Shown: positions 23,301-33,505 of the stretch, piece by piece | Position numbering within the stretch: the first letter of the stretch is position 1 | Layout of the letters: the number at the start of each line of letters is the position of its first letter | Source of the DNA: Candidatus Gastranaerophilales bacterium | GTDB taxonomy: Bacteria; Cyanobacteriota; Vampirovibrionia; Gastranaerophilales; Gastranaerophilaceae | Direction of reading: 5' to 3' | Length of the DNA: 44,627 nucleotides | Assembly (NCBI GenBank): GCA_944325705.1 | Contig: CALVBB010000018.1 | Span: 1-44,627 of the forward strand | Position numbers and translations under genes: made by a program | The notes under the pieces: generated by a model | The model's database searches: none | Told to the model about the DNA's origin: nothing | What the model saw: only the letters and a program-made list of their open reading frames with translations

Positions 23301-24280
23301 ATAATCGAAATTTCAGACGGAAGAACCTGCTTTTTCAAAAGTTCGTTAATTTTCAGGGCGGCAAGTTCAATCATTTTTGAGCGCTTTGAAGGTGATTGGA
23401 TTGTAAAATGATTTAAAGTGTTAAATTCACACTTTGTAACATTATTAAAAATTGTTTCTGCATCAAATTTCAACTCATTATTAGTATCAATTACAGTAAC
23501 CGGCTGGTTCAAAAGCTTTTCAAACTCCCATACAGCAGTTCTGTCAGCGCTCAGATACCCTATACGGCTTCCTCCTTTTGAGTCGAAGGCCACAAAAATA
23601 TCCTTAAGCTGCGGCACAAGATATTTTATAAAATCGTAGCAAATAGGGGTAATCTCATCCCCGTCATCGAGAAAAAGATATTTTATGTTTGAAAAATATT
23701 TTGTATTTTTATAAATATAATTAAAAACAAGCCCCTGTCTTAAATAATCAAAATCACGCAGGTAAAGGGTTTTTGCAAGGAGTTTTTTTAAGGCTATCTT
23801 TGCGTCATCCGCAAAGCTTTCGCCGAGAACCCGCGAGCGCCATTCAACATCATCATCGGTTAAATTATTCTGTACAATCAGTGAATATCTTCTAAAAAGC
23901 TGGTGCAAAAGCGATTTTTTTGAATTATACCCCTTAAAAGGAATAACTTTCAAAATATCATTAAGAATAAACTGTGAAATTTCAAGGCCTGCAAGATTTG
24001 GAAGAACAGCCGGCCGGTCATAAGGGTTGCCGTTCTCAATAAACGCCCAGTTGTCGCATATTGTATTATAAACCAGCGAGAAAAACGAGTGAACCTGAAG
24101 TTTTTCAAAGCAGTCAATTTTTAGTTTTTCCAGAGTTTTTTCAATAAATTTATTTTTAAGATTAGAATTTTGCACAAGCACAAGAATCCCGGAAGCATCA
24201 ACGCCGGAATTCAACAAGTCCGCATACTTCCCGATTAAAAACTCCGTTTTATCAGATGATATGGTGCCATCGATAATCAA
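20390..24280 (-). CDS. double UvrD/AddA-like helicase: inactive N-terminal module plus active C-terminal module
   Basis: 1296 aa. The C-terminal half is an SF1A helicase: Walker A SAVPGAGKTT (about 660-669), STIHGLALRIL, LIDYDDML, Walker B YIIEDEAQD (about 851-859), QRCTKDVW, MTLHKSKGDEFDYVFLP and LLYVAITRAKRKL. The N-terminal half looks like a decayed helicase of the AddB kind: DGTISSDKT (4-12) where Walker A should be, LQVHSFFSLVYN, and YLFLDDGDE (201-209) where Walker B should be. No nuclease domain is fused; the next gene supplies it. Start codon is TTG with AGAGGA 9 bases upstream; a stop precedes it directly. Probably the AddAB/RecBCD equivalent. Confidence 0.85.
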   Translation of the reverse strand: MIIDGTISSDKTEFLIGKYADLLNSGVDASGILVLVQNSNLKNKFIEKTLEKLKIDCFEKLQVHSFFSLVYNTICDNWAFIENGNPYDRPAVLPNLAGLEISQFILNDILKVIPFKGYNSKKSLLHQLFRRYSLIVQNNLTDDDVEWRSRVLGESFADDAKIALKKLLAKTLYLRDFDYLRQGLVFNYIYKNTKYFSNIKYLFLDDGDEITPICYDFIKYLVPQLKDIFVAFDSKGGSRIGYLSADRTAVWEFEKLLNQPVTVIDTNNELKFDAETIFNNVTKCEFNTLNHFTIQSPSKRSKMIELAALKINELLKKQVLPSEISIITPVIDEMLKFSLKENLNKQAELLFLSGSEKLIQNPLVLSAVTILKLNTSLREKLTEFDLRPVLTNFLGIPLKYCREVLAYFDRTGELADFEFASEEHNLKYQKLRELVAKFAADGAKLSEQVFEIYNELAELTSVDAVQLNKFNFFIKQLQDFENIFGAEVLKRKEEILTRIENSIISENPYSILEIGERQLAVGTPQKIIDNQIRTKYQFWLDVSSDEWIKSDTGPLYNAWVFQRGWSKDEYTIEDNIELGREKTARILRKLTLAADEKIFTYSSLFDGNGVENFGGIEEYIVVDKEMLQQVQNDTGKVRPIVPRDDQKPVLEYESGQMAISAVPGAGKTTILLALILKLLDKGINPENIFVMTYMESAARNFRERIKAVRENLNQLPNISTIHGLALRILKENGNFERLGLSSDFEICDDTQRSRIVREISTKMKLKKNETDEFDRAVSVFKIGGGVFTPEASADGVYSDAKIKKFKEFFERYQQILREANLIDYDDMLISSVRLLEENEDIRRYYQDLCAYIIEDEAQDSSSIQQRLINILSAKHKNLIRCGDINQAITTTFTNADVKGFRKFISESKNVSMNCSQRCTKDVWMLANNLLLSSEMREETKDAFFHILMNPVEGRNPESENAVSGHIFEKPLEERNFVLREIKNAFRKNPKATCGILLRNNFQVAQWTAFINDSGLKSITRSECLEQKSIFRAIYAVLSMILKPFDNEVIADNYEILAELGFYKQRLGVEIRKYENPFVQIDCDNLHNPYLEQFYWDLNYWLYFPHLTVDELAIKIGLYYFTGEIEKSNIYLISTLIKRISTNTKGFEQIVERFAELAKKNSLSGFKFFSEEDESDRGFLEGKVQIMTLHKSKGDEFDYVFLPEMTEKNLTIDFDKIKLKTSDFMENVKRLNPSYKPKSEYEMKQELVAENLRLLYVAITRAKRKLYFSVSKKAKSFEKVVSQEPSMIFDMMEVNYD

Positions 24281-24443
24281 TTATGCAATCCTCTTTTTAT
24301 ATTATTTTATCATAAAAATAAGTGTACTTAGTACCAGTAAATTAATCCTAATATACTATTGCCTTTTTTTAAAATTTAGTCTATTATTTAAGCATAGAAG
24401 TAAATACTTTATGGTGCATTGTAAGAAAAGTAGGAGGTATTAA

Positions 24444-24650
24444 ATGCAAGAATTACAAGAACAAATCGGAATGTCTGCCGGACAGATTTACAACTATTTA
24501 AACAACAACGGCGAAACTACATTCTCAAAAATCAAAAAAGAATTAGACCTTAAAGGAAACTTTGCTGACTTAGGTCTTGGCTGGTTAGCTAGAGAAGACA
24601 AAGTTGAAATTTCTAAAAAAGGTTCTTCTGTAAACGTAAGACTTAAATAG
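24444..24650 (+). CDS. winged helix protein (DUF2582-like)
   Basis: A 68-aa protein with winged-helix features: QIYNYLNNNGETTFSKIKKEL, then LGWLAREDKVEI and a short beta wing with SSVNVRLK. It resembles the DUF2582 group of small winged-helix proteins of unknown role. AGGAGG is 6 bases before the ATG. Monocistronic, with a terminator at 24685. Codon usage suggests good expression, and DNA or RNA binding is likely, but neither is shown. Confidence 0.8.
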   Translation: MQELQEQIGMSAGQIYNYLNNNGETTFSKIKKELDLKGNFADLGLGWLAREDKVEISKKGSSVNVRLK

Positions 24651-24684
24651 TTTTAGTTTTTGGGTAGACGAAAAAATTTAAAAA

Positions 24685-24714
24685 AAACCGTTCTTTATTT
24701 AAGAGCGGTTTTTT
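24685..24714 (+). terminator. terminator of the winged-helix gene
   Basis: AAACCGTTCTT pairs with AAGAGCGGTTT around TATTT, followed by T-rich sequence. Confidence 0.85.
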
Positions 24715-24783
24715 GCATGTTTTTACGGATTGAAATTGTAATAATTTTTTATAAAATGCGGCACTGCGTTCACACAGGATAAT

Positions 24784-25255
24784 TTAAGGGAATAGACTGG
24801 TGCACAAATGGTGCAAGTTTATTTTCTTATTAAGTTAATTTCTTTTCTTTTGTTGCGATGCAAAAGAAAAGAAATTGACGAAAGAAAATAAAACACGCGA
24901 CCAAAAGAAACGAGTTAGCAGAAACAAACCAATGTTTCTGCACCTTCCTTTGACCGACCTAAAGGTCGGTAAGGTGTGCGTGTGCGGTAGCACGAACGAG
25001 CTGAGGGTGACGTGCGGTGCCGGCTTGTGTGAGCAAGAAGCACCCCCCCCCTTGAGGTTTTTAAGGCATCGCCTTCAACTGCTTCCATTTGCTTCGCGGC
25101 GCGAAGCGACGCTGTAAACGATTGCGTTTTTCTCTTTCTTTGCCTCGTTTCTTTCTCTTTTAATCAGCAATAAAAGAGAAAGAATTGAACATACAAAAAT
25201 AAAATTAATAAAGAAATATGATAGTGCCTTTTGCACACCAGGTCTGTTTTCTTAA
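24784..25255. mobile_element. 472-bp interspersed repeat, same family as 10848-11184
   Basis: The ends are imperfect inverted repeats of about 28 bp (24784-24811 and 25227-25255) that share TTAAG, AGAC, TGGTG and GCAAA words. Two long hairpins lie just inside: arms of 16 bp around 24840-24879 and of 14 bp around 25150-25187. About 140 bp (25063-25206) is the inverse of the core of the 10848 repeat. A run of nine C (25043-25051) and the block GAGCTGAGGGTGACGT (shared with 36567) are present. No transposase and no believable ORF. This accounts for the gap 24715-25323. Confidence 0.7.
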
Positions 25256-25323
25256 GAAAAATGAGGGAAACTCTGCAGCTTTAGTATAACCTCCCTCATA
25301 AGGGAGGCTATACTAATGTTATA

Positions 25324-25626
25324 CTAATCATCCTCATCAAGGATACTAAATGCGACAATCTCATCAACATTAACATTCAGCCAGTCGTAGCGGAAGCAGA
25401 CATAGTCATCACAGTCGCAGTTATCTTCATCACAGGTACAGTAATCACTCAGACGGCAGACAAGCGCATTTTCCAGTGCAAGAATATCCTCATGGCATTC
25501 TTCGCAGTGCCCGTCTTTTTTATAAATATTTCCGTCTATTTTGAGCTTGTCTGTAAAAATAACAATCTTGCTTGAGCCTCTTTTTTCTGCAATTTTGTAA
25601 ATAGCTTTTGATACAGGTTTTGACAT
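25324..25626 (-). CDS. small acidic Cys-rich protein, probable metal-binding
   Basis: Not recognised. 100 aa with a basic N-terminus (SKPVSKAIYKIAEKRGSSK) and a C-terminal half with clustered Cys and acidic residues: CEEC near 41-44, then CRLSDYCTCDEDNCDCDDYVC. The spacing suits zinc or iron binding. It ends in an acidic tail, ILDEDD. AAAGGAG lies 9 bases upstream of the ATG (minus strand). No signal peptide. It stands alone between a repeat element and a prepilin-like gene. Confidence 0.75.
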   Translation of the reverse strand: MSKPVSKAIYKIAEKRGSSKIVIFTDKLKIDGNIYKKDGHCEECHEDILALENALVCRLSDYCTCDEDNCDCDDYVCFRYDWLNVNVDEIVAFSILDEDD

Positions 25627-25707
25627 AAAAAATCTCCTTTATTTAATTACGAATGAATTATAAGAAGATTTTTCAATTAATTAAATTAGACAACATTCTA
25701 ATAAATT

Positions 25708-26460
25708 TTAATACCTTACCTTTTTCGGATAATTTTTTGGAATTTTCCATCCGCTATACTGAATTAATGCAGTACAATAACTCCCATTACCTGTAGTACA
25801 ACCTCTTTCATTACCATTTAATAGTTTATTAACATTACCATCCCACTTATATTTAGCAGGTTCCAAACCTTTATTATAGTGATATTTCCATCCGGAAGAA
25901 GTCGAGGCCGGGTAATATTCAAAATTAAAAACACAAACACCTCTTAATGTATCATATTTGTCTATTTGACATTTCTCAGGATTTCCGGGATAAAAATAAA
26001 TATCCCTGAGAGAGGCATTTCCAAACACCCCGAGCTGGAAAGCACTACCATCAGACAGGTAGTATAAAAGCCGGCCATCTTTATCGGATTTTCTTTTTAA
26101 AACTATAAAAGATGATAGATACTTGCTGAACCACCGGTCAATTTCAGATGTTGAAAGTATAGGGTTGCCCTCATCGTCAAGCTCAACTCCACTTGCGTCA
26201 ATGTACCAATCTTTTTTATCGCCGTACTTAACTTCTGCCATTTTTATTGCTTGATTAAAAGTTGTATAAAATTTCTGCAGTCTTGTCTCAACAACGTGGT
26301 TTCTGTATTTCTGAACGACTGCCGACAGTGTCATGGCAGCAACTACACCTATAATACCGAGAGTAGCCAAAACTTCTGCCAGTGTAAACGCGTTCTTGCC
26401 GGAGCGTTTAAACGTATCTGCGCATGCGGTACGTTCGGAAAGAGTAAATTCTTTTTTCAT
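25708..26460 (-). CDS. prepilin-like protein (type IV pilin N-terminal methylation motif)
   Basis: A 250-aa protein with a long basic leader (about 27 residues) followed by FTLAEVLATLGIIGVVAA, the type IV prepilin/pseudopilin signature with Glu at position 5 of the mature helix. The membrane helix is followed by a globular domain with several Cys (KCQIDKYDTLRGVCVF, GCTTGNGSYC) and an end motif IQYSGWKIPKNYP, shared with the broken gene at 31721-32502. The start is put at 26460, where GAGG is 6 bases upstream, instead of the Met four codons earlier. It is probably a minor pilin or secretion pseudopilin. Confidence 0.85.
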   Translation of the reverse strand: MKKEFTLSERTACADTFKRSGKNAFTLAEVLATLGIIGVVAAMTLSAVVQKYRNHVVETRLQKFYTTFNQAIKMAEVKYGDKKDWYIDASGVELDDEGNPILSTSEIDRWFSKYLSSFIVLKRKSDKDGRLLYYLSDGSAFQLGVFGNASLRDIYFYPGNPEKCQIDKYDTLRGVCVFNFEYYPASTSSGWKYHYNKGLEPAKYKWDGNVNKLLNGNERGCTTGNGSYCTALIQYSGWKIPKNYPKKVRY

Positions 26461-26584
26461 AACAAGCCTCATATCTAATATATCTATTTTATACTTATAT
26501 TGTCAGTATCTTATATTAGTATAACTCAACTCTCTTATTTTGTAAAGTATTTATAAGTACAAAATAATGGAGATATAAACCGAT

Positions 26585-26758
26585 ATGAAGAAAAAACTTT
26601 CCCGCTCAGGCAGCGGATGGGCGCTCTTTATGCCCAAAACACTCCTTGAACTTATTGACGTTAACCCTGAAACAGATTACCTTGAGGTAAAAGTCGAAAA
26701 TGACACCGTGAAAATTACAAAAGCAGAAAATGTAACAATTAATAACGATACAAATTAG
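26585..26758 (+). CDS. AbrB/MazE-like swapped-hairpin protein (57 aa)
   Basis: Reads MKKKLSRSGSGWALFMPKTL, then LIDVNPETDYLEVKVENDTV and a basic/polar tail. The GSGWALFMPKTLLELI pattern followed by a short beta segment is that of the AbrB/SpoVT/MazE DNA-binding fold. No toxin gene follows: gyrB is next. So it may be an orphan antitoxin or a transition-state-type regulator. GGAG stands 12 bases upstream of the ATG, rather far. Confidence 0.7.
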   Translation: MKKKLSRSGSGWALFMPKTLLELIDVNPETDYLEVKVENDTVKITKAENVTINNDTN

Positions 26759-26775
26759 CCAAAATTAAATGTTTA

Positions 26776-26784
26776 TGCTATAAT
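26776..26784 (+). promoter_or_regulatory. extended -10 promoter of gyrB
   Basis: TGCTATAAT, an extended -10 element (TG one base before TATAAT); no good -35 is seen. It lies 44 bases before the gyrB start. Confidence 0.5.
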
Positions 26785-26827
26785 TCTGGTATAGTAAAAG
26801 ATTTTTAATAAGGGGAGAATTATATAA

Positions 26828-29350
<2,523 letters not shown>

Positions 29351-29351
29351 T

Positions 29352-29378
29352 AAAAAGCTCCCATAAGGGAGCTTTTTT
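29352..29378 (+). terminator. gyrB terminator
   Basis: AAAAAGCTCCC/GGGAGCTTTTT with a 4-nt loop, two bases after the gyrB stop. Confidence 0.9.
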
Positions 29379-29395
29379 CAGTATTAGGGGACTTC

Positions 29396-29424
29396 TTGAA
29401 ATGGCATAAAAATTGTAGTAGAAT
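29396..29424 (+). promoter_or_regulatory. adk-map promoter
   Basis: TTGAAA (29396-29401), 17-nt spacer, TAGAAT (29419-29424). Confidence 0.65.
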
Positions 29425-29464
29425 AAAACCATAAACAATTAACTAACAAGAAAAGAGATGAGAA

Positions 29465-30127
29465 ATGACAAAAAAAGAACTTATTTTTCTTGGCCCTCCG
29501 GCCTGCGGAAAAGGAACTCAGACTGAAAAACTTGCGAAAGAACTTAACTTTCCGCACGTTGACACAGGCTCGCTTTTAAGAGCAGAAATTAAAAACGAAA
29601 CAGAAGCCGGTAAAGAAGCTAAAAAATTTATTGACAAAGGCCAGCTTGTTCCTGCTGATCTGGTTGCTAAGATTATTAAAAATAGACTTATGCAGGAAGA
29701 TTGCAAAAACGGATACGTACTTGACGGTTATCCGAGAAGCCTTGAACAGGCTGACAGGCTGGATGTTATCAATCAGGAAATAAACGGAAACGAAAAAGTT
29801 GACTTTAGAGCCATCTACTTTGACATAGATACTAATGTTCTTGTAGAAAGAATTGTTAACCGCCGGTCATGTCCTGTCTGCGGAGAAATTTACAACCTTG
29901 AGTTTAAACCGCCGAAAGTTGCAGGCCGCTGTGATAACGATGGTGCGGAACTCACTCAAAGAAAAGATGACACAAGAGAAGTGGCTCAGGCAAGATTTGA
30001 TACATACTTCCACGAAACAGCTCCGCTCATTGACTACTACAAAAACAAAGGCGTTCTGAAAACCATCGACGCCAACGGAACTATTGATGAAGTATGGGAA
30101 AGATTGTTGAAGGTAATAAATGATTAA
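29465..30127 (+). CDS. adk: adenylate kinase
   Basis: 220 aa of the long (lid-containing) type. P-loop GPPACGKGTQ, with AC where GA is common; HVDTGSLLRAEI; VLDGYPRSLEQA; RRSCPVCGEIYN followed by GRCDNDG, a zinc-finger lid with three Cys and an Asp. Converts AMP and ATP to two ADP in the cytoplasm. AGAAATG precedes the start with a weak Shine-Dalgarno AAAAGAGATGAG. It overlaps map by 8 bases, so the two are coupled. Confidence 0.96.
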   Translation: MTKKELIFLGPPACGKGTQTEKLAKELNFPHVDTGSLLRAEIKNETEAGKEAKKFIDKGQLVPADLVAKIIKNRLMQEDCKNGYVLDGYPRSLEQADRLDVINQEINGNEKVDFRAIYFDIDTNVLVERIVNRRSCPVCGEIYNLEFKPPKVAGRCDNDGAELTQRKDDTREVAQARFDTYFHETAPLIDYYKNKGVLKTIDANGTIDEVWERLLKVIND

Positions 30128-30872
30128 CAGAAAATCCAGAGAAGAAATTAAATTGATGCGCCATGCCGGACACATTGTGGCGCTTGTTCATCAGAAGATG
30201 AAAGAAGTTCTCGAACCGGGAATTTCCACAAAAGAACTTGACGAAATTGCCCATCAGGTAATCAAAGAAAACAGAGCAGTCCCGACATTTTTAGGCTATA
30301 ACGGTTTTCCGGGCTGCATTTGCACTTCAATAAACGAACAGGTAGTACACGGAATTCCAAATGAAAATATTAAAGTCAAGGCTGGTGATATTATAAGCAT
30401 TGATGTAGGTGCAACTTACCACGGACTTGTCGGCGACAGCGCATGGACTTACGCAGTCGGAGAGATTGACGAAGATAAAAAACGGCTTATGAAAGCAACT
30501 GAAGAATCTCTTTACGCCGGTATTGACAAAATGAGAATAGGGAATGTCCTTGACGACATTTCCGGCGCGGTGGAAGATGTTGCAAACCATTACAAATTCG
30601 GAATAGTAAGGCAATACGGCGGTCACGGCGTCGGTCATGTTATGCACGAAGAACCATTTCTGTTCAACTACAGAGTAGGCGACAAAACTTTAATCAAACA
30701 GGGTTACGCAATTGCAATAGAGCCGATGCTTAATCTCGGAGGGGATGAAGTTTCCGTAGCCGATGATGAGTGGACAGTGTCAACCGTAGACGGCAAAGCA
30801 TCCGCGCATTTTGAACATACTGTTATAGCAACAGAAGACGGCCCGCTGATTACAACTAAATTAATGGAGTAA
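30120..30872 (+). CDS. map: methionine aminopeptidase, type I
   Basis: 250 aa. Metal ligands are visible: IISIDVGATYHGLVGDSAWT (Asp pair), GGHGVGHVMHEEPFLF (His), IEPMLNLGG (Glu) and HFEHTVI(A)T (Glu). Removes initiator Met from new proteins. It overlaps the end of adk, an arrangement also common in ribosomal protein operons (adk-map), although here they are away from secY. AAATGATTAAC begins within the adk stop region. Confidence 0.96.
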   Translation: MINRKSREEIKLMRHAGHIVALVHQKMKEVLEPGISTKELDEIAHQVIKENRAVPTFLGYNGFPGCICTSINEQVVHGIPNENIKVKAGDIISIDVGATYHGLVGDSAWTYAVGEIDEDKKRLMKATEESLYAGIDKMRIGNVLDDISGAVEDVANHYKFGIVRQYGGHGVGHVMHEEPFLFNYRVGDKTLIKQGYAIAIEPMLNLGGDEVSVADDEWTVSTVDGKASAHFEHTVIATEDGPLITTKLME

Positions 30873-30874
30873 TA

Positions 30875-31501
30875 ATGAGATACTATATAGGATTATCGCT
30901 TGCGTCAACTTCCGGAATGGACTCGGGGCTTGCTATTTTTGATGAAAACCGGACTTTAATTATGGTTGACAAGCTTTACAAAATGAATGACATAATCCAT
31001 TTTTTCGATAATTATTCATCAACCGGAGATTCCGAAATCTGCGTATCCCTTGCGTGGGATAGAACAATGCTCAACGGCAAATGGCGGATACTGTCAAAAC
31101 CATACCAGATGGTATCAACAAATCCGCTTATGCCAAATCAGGACAACTGGACGCAAAGATTTACCACAAGAGGCAGCGACTACTTTAAATCACTCACGGA
31201 ACGCGGGGCAAATGTAAATCGTTTTGAAATTTATTTAACAAGGCAGAGCATGCACCTGAATTCATGTTTTAAAGAACGTTCTCCTGCTGATTGCAAATTT
31301 CTGCAGCAGACCCTTACAAATGAATGGGGTATAGAATTGCCGCAAAATATGATGCCTATGTCACAGCTGGAAGCAATTACAGGCGCAATTTTAGCCAGAG
31401 AAAATTTTGAAAACCGCACAAATATAAAAACTATTGCAGAATTTAGAGGCCTGCCGGTAATTGATGTAATCAAAAATCCTAACTTACTTAAAGTTTGTTA
31501 A
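30875..31501 (+). CDS. DUF429-like putative RNase H-fold protein
   Basis: 208 aa. The start YYIGLSLASTSGMDSGLAIFDEN, split across the first strands, and later EICVSLAW, then QLEAITGAILAREN, resemble the RNase H-like fold of DUF429 proteins, where acidic residues bind metal. The first-strand Asp is replaced by Ser here (GLSLAS versus G(I)D.A), so activity is uncertain. It follows map after 2 bases and therefore shares its transcript. Its last 18 bases overlap the convergent XRE regulator. The family call is tentative. Confidence 0.5.
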   Translation: MRYYIGLSLASTSGMDSGLAIFDENRTLIMVDKLYKMNDIIHFFDNYSSTGDSEICVSLAWDRTMLNGKWRILSKPYQMVSTNPLMPNQDNWTQRFTTRGSDYFKSLTERGANVNRFEIYLTRQSMHLNSCFKERSPADCKFLQQTLTNEWGIELPQNMMPMSQLEAITGAILARENFENRTNIKTIAEFRGLPVIDVIKNPNLLKVC

Positions 31502-31693
31502 ATTACAAAAATCAACATCCAACGCATCCGCAATAGCAAATAATTTTTTCAAACTGATATTTTTTTGCCCGCGTTCAACACGGGTAATATATTCGCGCGA
31601 CAAATCAACAAGCTCTGCAAGCTTTTCCTGTGAGAGTGCTTTTGCCTGCCTGTATTTTGCAATATTCTGTCCGAGAATTTTGAGTCTTGACAT
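31484..31693 (-). CDS. XRE-family regulator (69 aa)
   Basis: A single-domain Cro/cI-type helix-turn-helix: LGQNIAKYRQAKALSQEKLAE, then VDLSREYITRVERGQKNISLKK. The start is placed at MSRLKIL (31693); a longer reading to 31753 runs through the Shine-Dalgarno region of the divergent pilin gene. It is divergently placed 28 bases from the prepilin-like pseudogene at 31721, and a similar arrangement exists at 40364/40793, which hints that such regulators control pilin-like genes. Confidence 0.85.
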   Translation of the reverse strand: MSRLKILGQNIAKYRQAKALSQEKLAELVDLSREYITRVERGQKNISLKKLFAIADALDVDFCNLTNFK

Positions 31694-31720
31694 GTGACCT
31701 ATTTGTCCGGAGGAGATTTT

Positions 31721-32502
31721 ATGTATTTGGCAAGCTACAAGAAAATAAGACAATATAAGAACAAGAAAGACTTATCTAATAGCAGACTCTTCACGCCTCA
31801 CCCTTCACACTTCACTTCTAAAAAATCCTGTTTTACCCTCGCGGAAGGGCTCATCACCATCGGAATTATCGGTGTTGTGGCAGCCATTACACTGCCGGCG
31901 TTGATACAAAAACATAATACCATTTTCGTAGAAACAAAACTTGAAAAATTCTACTCAACGATTAATCAGGTAATAAAACTTTCCGAACTAAAAAACGGTG
32001 ATAAAAAATACTGGGCACCGAAAGATACTGAAGATTTTTGGAAAACATATCTTGAACCATATATAAAATATTTAAAATATGAGAATAAAAGAGTTGGAAC
32101 ATCAAATGACTGGAGGCTTGCTTATTTAGCTGACGGAAGCGCCTTTATATTTGATATTTACGGAACATGGAACGCTTAAGGAACCCAAACCTCAAAGACA
32201 AACGGCGGCCATTTTATATTCTGTCCGGTGGCAAAAAACTGTATTGATGTGAAAAGATTATGAAAAATGGGGAAAAAGTCAGTTTGCTTCCGGTTTCTGG
32301 CCTTATAAAGCATCAATGTAAAGTATGAAATACCATAAAGACAAAGGAAGCCATACCTTAATTCCTGGGATGGGAAAGAAGAAAGTTTATACACTATGTC
32401 TTATTATGGCTGCAACAAAGAGGCAAGAAATTTCTACTGTACCGCAATAATCCAGCATAATGGATGGAAAGTTCCTAAAAATTATCCTTACAAGTTTTAA
32501 AT
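31721..32502 (+). pseudogene. broken prepilin-like gene (premature stop and frameshifts)
   Basis: Starts at ATG 31721 behind a strong GGAGGAG. A long leader precedes FTLAEGLITIGIIGVVAA, so the pilin signature is present although with AEG in place of AEV. The frame stops at 32179, yet the 3' part of the gene continues: in the starting frame come GGHFIFCPVAKNC and a stop, and in another frame YYGCNKEARNFYCTAIIQ and HNGWKVPKNYPYKF to the stop at 32502. The last part matches the end of the intact protein at 25708-26460. At least one stop and one frameshift therefore separate the parts. Confidence 0.8.
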
Positions 32503-33108
32503 AACCTGTCTAAACAAATTCACAACATCCTTATGAATTTCTTCAATTGACTTTGAGGCATCTATAACCTTAACCCTCTGCGGTTCATTATGGGCAATCT
32601 CAAGATAGCCGTGCCGCACACGGTTAAAAAATTCCACCCCCGCGCTTTCCATTCTGTCTTTTTCAGACCCTACACGCTGCATAGAGGTGTCCGCGTCAAT
32701 ATCAAATACAAATGTCAAATCAGGCTTGTCGCCTCCTGTCGCAATATTATTAAGCGCATTAATTCTTTCAATATCAATCCCCCTGCCATAACCCTGATAA
32801 GCAACAGTACTATCTGTATGCCTGTCACAGAGGACAATTTTACCTTTTTCTACCGCAGGTCTTACGATAACATCCATGTGCTGGGCTCTGTCTGCAAGAA
32901 ACAGAAAAGTTTCACACTTAGACGAAACCTCGCCGTCATAATTCAAAAGAATTTCGCGAATCTTTTCGCCTAAACCTTTTGCGCCCGGTTCGCGTGTGAC
33001 TATTACATCGTAACCTTTTGCCTTCAATCCTTTTGCGAGAAGCATAAGCTGTGTTGTCTTTCCGCAGCCATCAGCGCCCTCAAATGTTATAAATAAGCCT
33101 CTTTTCAT
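32497..33108 (-). CDS. tmk: thymidylate kinase
   Basis: 203 aa. P-loop FEGADGCGKTTQ, the DRx motif in CDRHTDSTVAYQGYGRG and the TREPGAKGLGEKIRE segment are diagnostic. Phosphorylates dTMP to dTDP. Its 3' end overlaps the last bases of the pilin pseudogene. The start at 33108 has AAAGGTGAC upstream on the minus strand. Confidence 0.97.
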   Translation of the reverse strand: MKRGLFITFEGADGCGKTTQLMLLAKGLKAKGYDVIVTREPGAKGLGEKIREILLNYDGEVSSKCETFLFLADRAQHMDVIVRPAVEKGKIVLCDRHTDSTVAYQGYGRGIDIERINALNNIATGGDKPDLTFVFDIDADTSMQRVGSEKDRMESAGVEFFNRVRHGYLEIAHNEPQRVKVIDASKSIEEIHKDVVNLFRQVI

Positions 33109-33169
33109 AAGTCACCTTTAGTTATGATTATAAAATATCAAGGAATATTTTCAACATAATTTATATCTG

Positions 33170-33360
33170 TAAGTTCTTTTCTTTTTTAGCCAGAAAAAAG
33201 AAAAGAAAAATCGGCGATAGATTAGAGTGTTGCTGCGCGCCGCAGAACCAAACGTAAATACTTGAAGGCTTTGCCTTCAACCTCTAAGGGCGTTCTTCTT
33301 GCTCACTCATGATTAACAGAACTAGTTTGTGGGGGTTTATGGGCGCATAGCCCGTGAGAT
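33170..33360. repeat. degenerate member of the hairpin repeat family
   Basis: A long hairpin TTCTTTTCTTTTTT/AAAAAAGAAAAGAA (33174-33208) is followed by GTTGCTGCGCGCCGCAGAACC and TTGAAGGCTTTGCCTTCAACC, the same order of parts as in the repeats at 10848 and 24784. No clear terminal inverted repeats are left. Together with the 5' region of the HD-GYP-like gene it accounts for the gap 33109-33505. Confidence 0.55.
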
Positions 33361-33505
33361 ATAAAAAGCAGGTATACTTTTTATCCTCTAACAAAAGTTT
33401 GAAAAATCCCATACTAAAGTATGAATTTTTGTAAAATTCATTAAAGTTTTTCCAAAGTCATGCCGTATATATATACAAAAGCATGCAAGTAGAAGGATAG
33501 ATTGA

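Noticed and set aside
25043-25051. C9 run as a second phase-variable tract
   Set aside because: It lies inside a non-coding repeat element, so a change in length would not switch any gene that I can see.
24875-25117. 80-aa ORF in the second repeat element
   Set aside because: Lies in the repeat, covers inverted-repeat and C-run sequence, no Shine-Dalgarno and no protein-like composition.
26585-26758. Antitoxin of a toxin-antitoxin pair
   Set aside because: The protein has the AbrB/MazE look but the neighbours are gyrB and a pilin gene, with no toxin candidate.
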